Source of the DNA: JBBQAA01 sp038276395
GTDB taxonomy: Bacteria > Actinomycetota > Thermoleophilia > Solirubrobacterales > Solirubrobacteraceae
NCBI GenBank assembly: GCA_038276395.1
Contig: JBBQAA010000050.1
Span: 1 to 25,882, forward strand
Length of the DNA stretch: 25,882 bases
Direction of reading: 5' to 3'
Shown: positions 18,897 to 25,800 of the stretch, one piece after another
Numbering within the stretch: position 1 is the stretch's first letter
How the letters are laid out: each line of letters begins with the position of its first letter
The notes under the pieces: model-generated
What the model saw: only the letters and a program-made list of their open reading frames with translations
Database searches by the model: none
What the model was told of the DNA's origin: nothing
Position numbers and translations under genes: made by a program

Positions 18897-19846
18897 GGCG
18901 CGCGGCGGCCGTGGCGCTGGCCTCGGTGGCCGTGCTCGGCCCGTCCCCGAGCGCCGGGGCGAAGGGGAAGGCGAAGCGGCCGCCGCTGCGCTGCAACGGC
19001 TCCGCGGCGCTGTGCGACCGGACGTTCGACCGCGTCGTCCTCCCCGCCACCCACAACTCGATGTCGGCCGCCTCGCTCGGCTGGGCCATCCCCAACCAGC
19101 CGGTGGGCATGCCCGCCCAGCTCCGCGACGGCATCCGCGGCTTCCTCCTCGACACCCACTATGCGCACCGGGGCCCGGACGGCAAGCTCGTCACCGACGA
19201 CGGCACGCCGCGGCCCGGCGACGCGCCCTACCTGTGCCACGAGGCGTGCTCGATCGGCCATACGCCGCTCGTCGCCGGGCTGCGGCCGCTGGCCTCGTTC
19301 CTGCGAACCCATCCGCACAACGTCCTTCTGATCGACCAGGAGGACTACGTGACGACGCGCGACTGGGCTCGCGCCGTTGCGGCGGCCGGCCTCGCGCGTT
19401 TCGTCTACCGCGGCAAGCCGGGCCCCCGCTGGCCGACGCTGCGCACGATGATCCGCACCCGCCAGCAGGTCGTGATGCTCTCCGAGCACAAGGCCGACGG
19501 GCCGTCGTGGGACCACCTCGACTACGCCGGAATCGTGCAGGAGACGCCGTACACGTGGGCCACGCCGGGTCTGCTCACCGCGCCCCAGAACCGGGTCGCG
19601 AGCTGCGTGCCCAACCGCGGCGACCGGAAGGGCTCGCTCTTTCTCATGAACCACTGGTCCCCGCCGGTGGCGCCGAAGCCTGCGACCTCGGCGCGGGTCA
19701 ACGCGTTCTCGGCGATCGTCGACCGCGCGCTCGTCTGCCGCAGGGTCCGCCACAAGATGCCGACGATCGTCGCCGTCGACATGTACCGCTCGGGACGGCT
19801 GTTCGCCGCCGTGCGGAGGCTGAACGCGCTGGCCGGGCGGCGGTAG
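18893..19846 (+). CDS. Secreted PI-PLC X-like phosphodiesterase
   Basis: The 317-residue protein starts with a Sec-type signal peptide (MRRAAAVALASVAVLG ... cleavage probably after the Ala-Gly-Ala near residue 23). The PLC-like barrel follows: LPATHNSMS with the first catalytic His, LRDGIRGFLLDTHYA (the metal/arginine strand), LCHEACSIG with the second His, and FLRTHPHNVLLIDQEDYV. This matches bacterial PI-PLC/phosphodiesterase X domains that cleave phosphoinositol or glycerophospho-head groups. The GTG start overlaps the SRPBCC stop by 4 bases. Co-expression with a Tat-exported amine oxidase suggests a role at the cell surface, which is inference. Confidence 0.85.
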   Translation: MRRAAAVALASVAVLGPSPSAGAKGKAKRPPLRCNGSAALCDRTFDRVVLPATHNSMSAASLGWAIPNQPVGMPAQLRDGIRGFLLDTHYAHRGPDGKLVTDDGTPRPGDAPYLCHEACSIGHTPLVAGLRPLASFLRTHPHNVLLIDQEDYVTTRDWARAVAAAGLARFVYRGKPGPRWPTLRTMIRTRQQVVMLSEHKADGPSWDHLDYAGIVQETPYTWATPGLLTAPQNRVASCVPNRGDRKGSLFLMNHWSPPVAPKPATSARVNAFSAIVDRALVCRRVRHKMPTIVAVDMYRSGRLFAAVRRLNALAGRR

Positions 19847-19872
19847 GCGCGCGGAGGCGGGCGACCGGACTC

Positions 19873-19915
19873 GCACGGCGACGATGCGACCGTGCCCGGC
19901 TAACGACGCACGGTC
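19873..19915. terminator. Three-armed inverted repeat between convergent genes
   Basis: GCACGG (19873-19878), GACCGTGC (19888-19895) and GCACGGTC (19908-19915) can form two alternative hairpins sharing the middle arm. The methyltransferase stop (19902-19900) lies in the second loop. It may terminate transcription from either side. There is no T-tract. Confidence 0.4.
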
Positions 19916-20706
19916 ACGCGCAGAAACGTCGCGGGGATCGATGTCGCGTCATCGCTCGTGTTCTGCTCGCGGAAGAGCGTCTCCAGCTCCGTCTGGAGTT
20001 CCGCCTCACGGCCGTTGGCCGTGGCGGCGCCGACCGCGTTCATCGTCGGTCCGTAGTACTGCGTGAACCTGGCGAGCAGCTGGGACGGCGAGCCGGGAAG
20101 CCGGAACGTGTAGGTGTCCCTCTCGCACGAGATCTGCTCTCGCGCGATCCCCGCCGACATGAACCGCTCGACCACGGTGTCTTCGAGGCCCCAGGCCATC
20201 GGGCTGACGAAGCCCTCCGGGGGCGGTGGCGAGTAGGAGGAGCTGATCCTCAGGATCTGCGCGACGAGCGTGGGGTCTCCGGGGATCCAGTTCCCCATGA
20301 CGATTCGCCCGCCCGGCCGAGTCACGCGAACCAGCTCCTTGGCGACATCGGTCGGTCGCGGTGCGAACATCGCGCCGAAGACGCTGATCACGAGGTCGAA
20401 GCGCTCGTCGTTCATGGCGTGGAGGTCGGAGGCGTCTCCCTCCTGGAAGCGGCAGTTCTCGAGCCCGTGCTCCCGCGCCCGGGCGTTGCCCGCGGCCACG
20501 AGATTGGCCGCGATGTCGATGCCGACCACGTTCGCCCCCAGTTCGGCTGCCGGGATCGCGGTGGTCCCGTCGCCGCAGCCGACGTCGAGCACCTCGAGGC
20601 CTGGCGTCACGCCCAGGCGCTTGACGAGATCCCCGCCGCTCTCTCGCATGGTCGCGGCGATACGCGTGAAGTCACCCTTCTCCCACAACGCTTTGTTGGC
20701 GTTCAT
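19900..20706 (-). CDS. Class I SAM-dependent methyltransferase
   Basis: From ATG 20706 the protein has 268 residues. Motif I is EVLDVGCGDG (38-47), VVGIDIAANLV carries the beta-2 acid, FQEGDASDLHAM follows, and FDLVISVFGAMFAPRP is the post-beta-4 segment. The C-terminal part (GFVSPMAWGLEDTVVERF, YYGPTMNA, SIPATFLRVTV) is shared by a recognisable group of actinobacterial methyltransferases of unknown substrate. I preferred this start over the frame to 20793 because MNANKALWEKGDF is the family's usual opening, GAGGGA lies 6 nt upstream, and the ATG overlaps the preceding gene's stop (TGATG). Confidence 0.87.
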   Translation of the reverse strand: MNANKALWEKGDFTRIAATMRESGGDLVKRLGVTPGLEVLDVGCGDGTTAIPAAELGANVVGIDIAANLVAAGNARAREHGLENCRFQEGDASDLHAMNDERFDLVISVFGAMFAPRPTDVAKELVRVTRPGGRIVMGNWIPGDPTLVAQILRISSSYSPPPPEGFVSPMAWGLEDTVVERFMSAGIAREQISCERDTYTFRLPGSPSQLLARFTQYYGPTMNAVGAATANGREAELQTELETLFREQNTSDDATSIPATFLRVTVRR

Positions 20707-21557
20707 CACATCCCTCGTCCATCGCCCCTCCAGGTACGGGAGGTCATCCCCGGCCAGTCGTCGATCCCGCTCGGGTACGGGTTGGGTGGGCATAGCCGGT
20801 TCCTGTCAGCGTCGTCGGCGTCGCGCGCTCCGGCTTCGGCGTCGCGCGCGATGCTCGACATGATCGCGCCGACCTGCGCCAGCGGCTGGAAGTCGCGGCG
20901 GTCGTGAAACCAGGCGTCGCGAGGGCGAACCCAGCGGATGCTGTCGGGATCGACCTCGTTATCCAGGAGCCACATGCACGCGTCCACCGCCGTCTTGCCC
21001 GCTCCGAGCACGCAGTAGGAGCGACCGGGCCGCGCCGCGGTGGGCAGGTCGTTGACGGAGACGACACGAGCGTCCGGGCCGACCTCGAAGGTGGGCTCGT
21101 GCGTCGCCGGCACCGAGGCCTCGAGGTAGCGAGCGTCGACCACCTTGCGACGGACGACGAGATGGTGCAGAGCGCCGGTGCGCAGATCGCGAACGACCTC
21201 GACGCCGGCCTCGCTGCCGAGATGCTCGTGCGCTCCGAGAACGCAAACCCTCCCGGTGGCGGCGAGCCGCTCGGAGACCTCCTCGAAGTACGCGCGCAAC
21301 TCCGGGCCCGTCGCGCGCTCGTAGTAGCCGGCGTTCTCGCCGTCGCGGTCGATGCGGTTCTCGCCGAGCGCCAGCGAGCCGACGCCGTAGTACGCGGACG
21401 GGGTGTGCAGGCGCACGAATGGATACGCGTCGCGCCAGTGGCCACCGACGCCGCGATCGACGAGGGTCACGTCGACATCCGCATCAGCGACGAGCGCATC
21501 GGCGAACGCGAGACCACTCGCGCCGGCTCCAAGGACCACGTAGTCGGTCTCCGTCAT
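20706..21557 (-). CDS. FAD/NAD(P)-binding oxidoreductase, probably C-terminally truncated
   Basis: From ATG 21557 the protein has 283 residues. It has an N-terminal FAD motif (YVVLGAGASGLAFADAL, GAGASG at 10-15), VDRGVGGHWRDAYPFVRLHTPS as in flavin monooxygenase-like proteins, and a second dinucleotide motif (YCVLGAGKTAVDACMWLL, from 181). It reads well up to FQPLAQVGAIMSSIARD. The last 40 residues look random (RLCPPNPYPSGIDDWPG). My recollection of this family is about 430-450 residues with a further 150-residue segment, so the 3' part seems lost. The stop is coupled to the methyltransferase start (TGATG). The frame upstream to 21908 is not coding. It is divergent from the broken TetR gene and was probably its target. 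Confidence 0.75.
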   Translation of the reverse strand: MTETDYVVLGAGASGLAFADALVADADVDVTLVDRGVGGHWRDAYPFVRLHTPSAYYGVGSLALGENRIDRDGENAGYYERATGPELRAYFEEVSERLAATGRVCVLGAHEHLGSEAGVEVVRDLRTGALHHLVVRRKVVDARYLEASVPATHEPTFEVGPDARVVSVNDLPTAARPGRSYCVLGAGKTAVDACMWLLDNEVDPDSIRWVRPRDAWFHDRRDFQPLAQVGAIMSSIARDAEAGARDADDADRNRLCPPNPYPSGIDDWPGMTSRTWRGDGRGM

Positions 21558-21570
21558 CCCTCTCTCGTTG

Positions 21571-21623
21571 AAAGGCACGGCCGGTCTGTTCTGCCGGGGC
21601 GGTAATAGCACGTCCGTGCCTTT
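21571..21623. promoter_or_regulatory. Inverted repeats between flavoprotein gene and tetR: candidate operators
   Basis: AAAGGCACGG (21571-21580) and CCGTGCCTTT (21614-21623) are perfect 10-bp inverted arms 33 bases apart. The second abuts the TetR ATG. A compact dyad GCACG-TC-CGTGC (21608-21619) overlaps the second arm. Placement in the divergent gap suggests TetR binding. Confidence 0.5.
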
Positions 21624-22257
21624 ATGCTGTCGCCTGTGGCGATCGACGGAGAGACGCGAACGAAGGGCGAGCGGACACGCTCGGCGATCCTCGACGAGGC
21701 GGCGGGGCTGGCGACGGTCGTCGGGATCGACGGTCTTTCGGTGGGTGGCCTCGCAAAGGCGACCGGAATGAGCAAGAGCGGCGTCTACGCCCACTTCGGC
21801 TCCAAGCAGGAGCTCCAGCTCTCCACGATCGAGAGCGCCCGAGGAACGTTCGTCGCGGAGGTGCTGGGCCCCGCCCTCGAAGCGCCCAGGGGGATCCGGC
21901 GCCTGCACTCGGCCTGCGAGGAGTTCCTCTCACACGTCGAGCGCGGGGTCTTTCCCGGCGGCTGCTTCTTCTCCGCCGCGGCAGTCGACGTCGCATCGTG
22001 GCCCGGGCCGGTGCGCGATGCGATCTCTCGTCAGCGGACGGAGTGGCTGGCAGCGCTCGAGCGCCTGGCGCGCGAGGCTCAAGAGCTCGGCGAGCTCGAC
22101 TCGGGCCAGGACCCCGCACAGCTCGCCTTCGAGCCCCAGGCGGCTCGCCGCCGCCAACACCGCGTTCATTCTCCTAGGGGACCCGACGGTCTTCGAGCGA
22201 GCCCGCCGTGCCGTCCAGACGCGCGTGCCCGCTCCGCTGGTCCGCGCGACGCCGTAG
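21624..22257 (+). pseudogene. TetR-family regulator with a one-base frameshift near the C-terminus
   Basis: The frame from ATG 21624 has a TetR HTH (TRSAILDEAAGLATVVGIDGL, cited here as TRSAILDEAAG and SVGGLAKATGMSKSGVYAHFG) and a C-terminal domain with FPGGCFFSAAAVDVASWPGPVRD, typical of one common TetR subgroup. After residue 170 (QLAFE) the frame turns into Arg/Pro-rich noise. The frame one base on gives LAAANTAFILLGDPTVFERARRAVQTR and stops at 22257, the expected ending and a total near 211 residues. Removing one C from the CCCC at 22134-22137 restores the whole gene. It is either a recent pseudogene or a homopolymer error. It would control the divergent flavoprotein-methyltransferase pair. 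Confidence 0.85.
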
Positions 22258-22260
22258 CGC

Positions 22261-23009
22261 TCAGCCGTCCGCCTCGCGCGCTCGCGCGACCGCCTCGCCG
22301 GGCTCGCCCCGGAACGGGTCGCCGTGGCCGGGCAGGAGCGTGCCGGCGGAGAGGCCGGCCAGCGCGTCGAGCGAGGCGCGCGTGCGCTCCGGGTCGCCGT
22401 TCAGCGGGTCGGGCATGAGCCGCGGGCCCTGCTCGCGGGTGAGGACGTCGAGCGTGGCGATCGCGTCGCCGGTGATGACCGTGCCGCTGTCCTCGAGCAG
22501 AAAGGAGACGTGGCCCTCGGTGTGCCCCGGGTGGGGACGACCCGCGGCCGCCCGGGCACGTCGAGTACGGCATCGGCGGCGAACGGCGTCACGTCCTTGA
22601 CCCACGTCGGGGTCATGAACCCGCGCACCGTGGCGTGCAGGACGAACGCGTTCGCCGACGGGCGCCAGAGCGTCGGCAGCAGGCCGGGCACGAGGGAGAA
22701 CGGCGACGAGCCCTTGGCCTTCCCGTGCGCCCGCGCGACCTCCGGCTCGTGCACATGGACGGCCGCACCGGTCTCCCGGCGCGCCTTCTCAGCGGCCCCA
22801 AGGTGGTCCGGATGGGCGTGGGTGAGGACGATCGCGCTCACGTCGGCCGGGCCTCGGCCGAGCTCCCCGAGGGCGGCCTCGACGTGCGGCCAGCTCCGCG
22901 GCCAGCCCGCGTCGTAGATCGCCACCTCCCCGTCGTCGACGAGGTAGAAGTTGACGAGGCCGTCGGCGACCCGGTGGACGCCGCCGGAGATCTGTTCGGT
23001 GAGCGCCAT
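22261..23009 (-). pseudogene. Metallo-beta-lactamase-fold hydrolase with a one-base frameshift
   Basis: The start at ATG 23009 gives VHRVADGLVNFYLVDDGEVA and the zinc motif THAHPDHLG (HxHxDH at 64-69). About residue 160 (LDVPGRPRVVPT) the frame slips into noise. The other frame resumes with PGHTEGHVSFLLEDSG (third metal His), VITGDAIATLD (bridging Asp) and LLPGHGDPF (last His), and ends at 22261. Adding one G to the GGG at 22529-22531 rejoins them into a complete protein of about 249 residues. Members hydrolyse lactones, thioesters and similar esters. It is the last gene of a three-gene leftward operon, beginning 4 bases after the membrane protein's stop. Confidence 0.87.
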
Positions 23010-23013
23010 CGGG

Positions 23014-23478
23014 CTAGGAGCCGACCACGGCCCAGGCCGCGCCGACCCCGGCGCCGTAGGCGAGGTGGAAGCCGAGATCGGGCGCGATCGTCGCGGGCGG
23101 GGTCTCCCAGATCGGCGGCGCGAGCTTCATCGCGGGCAGCTGGACGAGGCTCGCGCCCCAGACCACGAAGCCGAAGCCGAGACCGGAGCGCAGCGCCGAG
23201 TCCGGCGCGCGACTCCCCGCCGCGAGGCCGTAGATGGTTCCCCAGCTCGTGCCGTAAAACCAGTGCATGGCGTTGTTCAGGAGGTCCATCCGCTCCTCCG
23301 GCACCTCGCGGTGCAGGACGCCCTCGACGATGCGCTTGGCGACCTCGGCAGGGGTCGAGCTCGCCTCGCCGCCTGTCGCCTTCATGTAGGCGGTCTGGGC
23401 CGCGGTCATGACCGCCGTGCCCGCGACGCCGGCCGCGGCGCCGCGCGCGAGCGCGCCGAGCGGGGTCGAGCCGCTCAC
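23014..23478 (-). CDS. Small integral membrane protein of unknown function
   Basis: From GTG 23478 the protein has 154 residues. Hydrophobic segments occur near 10-30 (LARGAAAGVAGTAVMTAAQT), 68-88 (HWFYGTSWGTIYGLAAG), 95-115 (SGLGFGFVVWGASLVQL) and 135-153 (LGFHLAYGAGVGAAWAVVG), so about four membrane helices. The HWFYG-x-WG-x-YG element looks conserved, and I recall such proteins as unnamed actinobacterial membrane proteins. I cannot assign a role. Its GTG overlaps the TGA of the ester-cyclase-like gene (GTGA), and its stop is 4 bases before the hydrolase start, so all three are one operon. Confidence 0.72.
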   Translation of the reverse strand: MSGSTPLGALARGAAAGVAGTAVMTAAQTAYMKATGGEASSTPAEVAKRIVEGVLHREVPEERMDLLNNAMHWFYGTSWGTIYGLAAGSRAPDSALRSGLGFGFVVWGASLVQLPAMKLAPPIWETPPATIAPDLGFHLAYGAGVGAAWAVVGS

Positions 23479-23882
23479 GCCGCACCGAGCTGCTTCATGA
23501 TCCCTAGCTCGTCGCTCGAGCCCCAGCGCTCGGCGATCACCCCGTCCTCGAAGCGGCCGATCTGGACGCCTCGGACCTCGATGCGCCTGCCGGTCGGCTC
23601 GAGGCCCTGGAACTCCCCGTCGTGCGTGCCGGTGAACGTGTAGGCGACGACGACGTTCTCGTCGTCGGCCACGAGCGTCGCGGGCTCGATGGCGGCGTCG
23701 GGAAAGCCGGTCAGCATCGCCGACCAGAAGTCCCGGATGCCCGCGCGGCCCCCGCCCTGATCGGGGGCCGGGTCGTGGTCGATCACGTCCTCGGCGAAGT
23801 GGGAGGCGATCCCGTCGAGGTCGTGGGCGTTGACGGCCGCGCCCAGCGCCTCCTGGGCGGAGATGTTGTCCTCACGACTCAT
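23475..23882 (-). CDS. SnoaL-like ester cyclase/NTF2-fold protein
   Basis: From ATG 23882 the protein has 135 residues forming one NTF2-like cone: AAVNAHDLDGIASHFAEDVIDHDP, GGRAGIRDFWSAMLTGFPDA, VVVAYTFTGTHDGEFQGLEPTGRRIEVRG (two strands) and a closing DGVIAERWGSSDELGIMKQLG. The -GF(P/A)D-...-G-GTH-G-F-G--PTG-- pattern is typical of the 'ester cyclase' (SnoaL polyketide cyclase) family. Most such proteins act on small hydrophobic molecules; the substrate is unknown. GAGGGG lies 6 nt upstream of the ATG, which favours this start over the longer frame to 24074. It is the first gene of the operon with the membrane protein and hydrolase genes. Confidence 0.86.
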   Translation of the reverse strand: MSREDNISAQEALGAAVNAHDLDGIASHFAEDVIDHDPAPDQGGGRAGIRDFWSAMLTGFPDAAIEPATLVADDENVVVAYTFTGTHDGEFQGLEPTGRRIEVRGVQIGRFEDGVIAERWGSSDELGIMKQLGAA

Positions 23883-23984
23883 GCGAGCCCCTCGGCGGTC
23901 TTCCTGCTCGTCGGCGTAGCGGGCATGGGTCTCCTTCTCTCCGGCGGCCTGAACGGCCGCCCGAGCTCGGTCGGATGCGATGGC

Positions 23985-24158
23985 GTGGAAAGCGCCACTG
24001 GTCGGCCTACCCACACGAACCGGTCGGTACCGGGATTCGCCGGCGACCCCTGGGGCTGGCACGCGGCCACCCACGGATCGAAGAGAGGCGGACCGTTCTC
24101 CACCGAAGGAATGCGTGAGGACCTACTGGATCGATACGCAGCGCTCCTCGGGCCGTAG
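23985..24158 (+). CDS. Possible small ORF, 57 residues, unidentified
   Basis: From GTG 23985 the frame reads into FAGDPWGWHAATHGSKRGG, then PFSTEGMREDLLDRYAALLGP and a TAG. The second half looks protein-like (two Trp, a charged amphipathic helix). There is no Shine-Dalgarno site, the codon use is less GC-biased than in neighbouring genes, and I do not recognise a family. It may be the 3' remnant of a longer gene or chance. It lies in an otherwise gene-poor stretch (23883-24540). Confidence 0.25.
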   Translation: MESATGRPTHTNRSVPGFAGDPWGWHAATHGSKRGGPFSTEGMREDLLDRYAALLGP

Positions 24159-24199
24159 CCCGGGGTAATCATTCGCCCTCCCCTTCCGCCAGGTGGTCG

Positions 24200-24420
24200 T
24201 GGATCACCGCGGCGGGCGCGCTCTGGCATCTCGCGGATCGCTGGGGACGCGTGACGCCGGCCGGGGTCCGGCTCGCGGTGCGCTGTGCCACCACGACCTG
24301 GCGTCGCTGGTCGCGGCCCGGCGTCCCTCGGTGACCTACTCCCTGCAGTGTCTACGCCAGCAGGGACTCCTTGAGCAGCTCCCTGAGGGCTGGCTGTGCT
24401 CGGCTCGCCGCCGTCCCAGG
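24200..24420 (+). pseudogene. Crp/Fnr-family regulator remnant (C-terminal DNA-binding part), frameshifted
   Basis: One frame gives AGALWHLADRWGRVTPAGVRL (bases about 24209-24271, cited as ALWHLADRWGRVTPAGVRL), and the next frame gives CHHDLASLVAARRPSVTYSL followed by LRQQGLLEQLPEGWL. Together they match the end of a Crp/Fnr protein: the helix before the winged HTH, then the recognition helix RRPSVT. The two pieces join if one base is added near 24280. The cyclic-nucleotide-type sensor domain (about 150 residues) is missing upstream, and the tail after GWLC is also garbled. The 5' loss shows that it is a true remnant, not only a sequencing error. Confidence 0.62.
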
Positions 24421-24476
24421 TCCCGGTCACGACTGCGGCGGCCGAGAACGGAGCCCGCGGATAGAACCCGAACGGC

Positions 24477-24512
24477 ACCGCCGCGGGGTCGGGGCTTGCT
24501 TCCGCGGGCGGT
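24477..24512 (-). terminator. Bulged hairpin after the FUSC-like gene
   Basis: ACCGCCGCGG (24477-24486) pairs with CCGCGGGCGGT (24502-24512) with one bulged base, about 29 bases beyond the minus-strand stop at 24541. There is no T-tract, and the loop is 15 nt. Confidence 0.35.
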
Positions 24513-24540
24513 CGGTGTGAACGAGGGCGCCGTCCAGGGC

Positions 24541-25674
24541 TCAATCTGCGGGGTCGCGCTCCTCCCGTCCGGCCGCGGCGGCCTCCTCCAGAGCGTCAGC
24601 GGCCGGCTCGGGCTCCACGCCACCGACGTTCAGCAGGCCCTGCGCCACCGAGCGCGCCAGCGTCGAGGCGGTCGCGGCGGTGGGGCGCGGATCGTGCCGA
24701 GCGGCCGCGGCAGCGTGCGCGGTCACGGTCCGGGCCCGATCGAGCAGCTCGTGACCCTCGCGGTCGAGGTCCCCGGCGAGATCCCGGGCGAGGTCGCCCA
24801 GCCCCCGCAGGGCTGCTGATAGCTCGGTCGGGGCCTCTCCCGGGCCGCCCCGGAGCCGCGCGACGGCCCGCGCGAGCGCGTCGGCGGCGCTGACGGTGGC
24901 CCCCAGGTCATCCTCGATGCCCTCGAACCGCTCGAGCTCGTCCCGATCCGCCCGGCGCCGACGGGACAACCGGGCCGACTCGCGCGCCGCGGCGAGCGCG
25001 CGTTCCACGTCCCCGACGCGGGTGTTGGCGCGTCGCAGCGCGTCGCTCGCGGCACGCGCCTTCGGGCTCTCGCCGGTGTCAAGCTCCGCCGCCGCCTCGT
25101 CCAGCCCGTCGGCGAGCTTCGGGAGCGCCGCGGAGACGGCGGCGCGCACCTTCGCCACCGCGTCCACCGGGAAGAGCACCTGGCTCATGAGCAGGGCCAC
25201 CGCGGCCCCGACGAGCGCCTCCAGGAAGCGATCGGTCGCGACCGCCCTCGACGTCGCCACCACGAGCGCGGCCGACACGCCGGCCTGCACGACGAACGTC
25301 GTCGCCTCGAAGAGAAAGACCGCCACGACGAGCGCCAGCCCCGTGACGAGCGCCAGCTGAAGCGTTCCCGCCCCCAGCAACCGCACGATGAGCTCGGCCG
25401 CGCCGACCCCGATCGACACCCCGAGCGAGACCTGGAGCGCGCGCCTGCCGCGCTCCCCGCGCGTCGCACCGAGCGCGACGATCGCGGCAAGAGGAGCAAA
25501 GACCGGGCGGGGCTCGGGCAGCAGGTGACGAGCCAGCCACCACGCCGCACCGGCCGCGACCGCCGTCTGAGCGATCGGAGAGAGCGCCGCTCGCACGCGC
25601 AGGACACCCTGCGCAGACCGCCGACGCCCCTGCCGGCCCCGGCGCCCGAACCAGATGAGGAGCGAGCCGCCCAC
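24541..25674 (-). CDS. FUSC/aromatic-acid-exporter-like membrane protein
   Basis: From GTG 25674 the protein has 377 residues. The N-terminal third has about five to six hydrophobic helices (QTAVAAGAAWWLARHLL, VFAPLAAIVALGATRG, LQVSLGVSIGVGAAELIV, LQLALVTGLALVVAVFLF, VQAGVSAALVVATS, ALVGAAVALLMSQVLFP). The rest is a long Ala/Arg/Glu-rich cytoplasmic helical region with coiled-coil character (about 165-377). This matches the aromatic acid exporter/FUSC group, in which the soluble half packs under a membrane unit. The family exports organic acids; the substrate is unknown. The soluble domain ends in a disordered acidic tail. TATGGC lies 6 nt before the GTG. The gene is divergent from the sugar porter gene across 126 non-coding bases. 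Confidence 0.8.
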   Translation of the reverse strand: MGGSLLIWFGRRGRQGRRRSAQGVLRVRAALSPIAQTAVAAGAAWWLARHLLPEPRPVFAPLAAIVALGATRGERGRRALQVSLGVSIGVGAAELIVRLLGAGTLQLALVTGLALVVAVFLFEATTFVVQAGVSAALVVATSRAVATDRFLEALVGAAVALLMSQVLFPVDAVAKVRAAVSAALPKLADGLDEAAAELDTGESPKARAASDALRRANTRVGDVERALAAARESARLSRRRRADRDELERFEGIEDDLGATVSAADALARAVARLRGGPGEAPTELSAALRGLGDLARDLAGDLDREGHELLDRARTVTAHAAAAARHDPRPTAATASTLARSVAQGLLNVGGVEPEPAADALEEAAAAGREERDPAD

Positions 25675-25680
25675 GCTCTC

Positions 25681-25686
25681 GCCATA
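25681..25686 (-). promoter_or_regulatory. Possible -10 element of the FUSC-like gene
   Basis: On the minus strand TATGGC ends 6 nt before GTG 25674, with no Shine-Dalgarno site. The sixth base is C instead of T. Confidence 0.35.
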
Positions 25687-25788
25687 CCCACCCGCGGCAA
25701 ACCTCCCCAGGTCCCTCCGAACAGGTGGCCTGGAGGACGGCGGCGTCAGCTTGCGGACCGTTCCTGCTTTGGGCGTTGGGGCCCGGGG

Positions 25789-25794
25789 TAGGCG
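25789..25794 (+). promoter_or_regulatory. Possible -10 element of the sugar porter gene
   Basis: TAGGCG ends 6 nt before GTG 25801. It keeps only the TA of the -10 pattern, but the spacing is the same as at the other genes. Confidence 0.3.
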
Positions 25795-25800
25795 GCGCGT

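Noticed and set aside
21558..21908. N-terminal extension of the flavoprotein
   Set aside because: It would run antisense through the TetR HTH, and the FAD motif starts at residue 6 from ATG 21557, as is normal.
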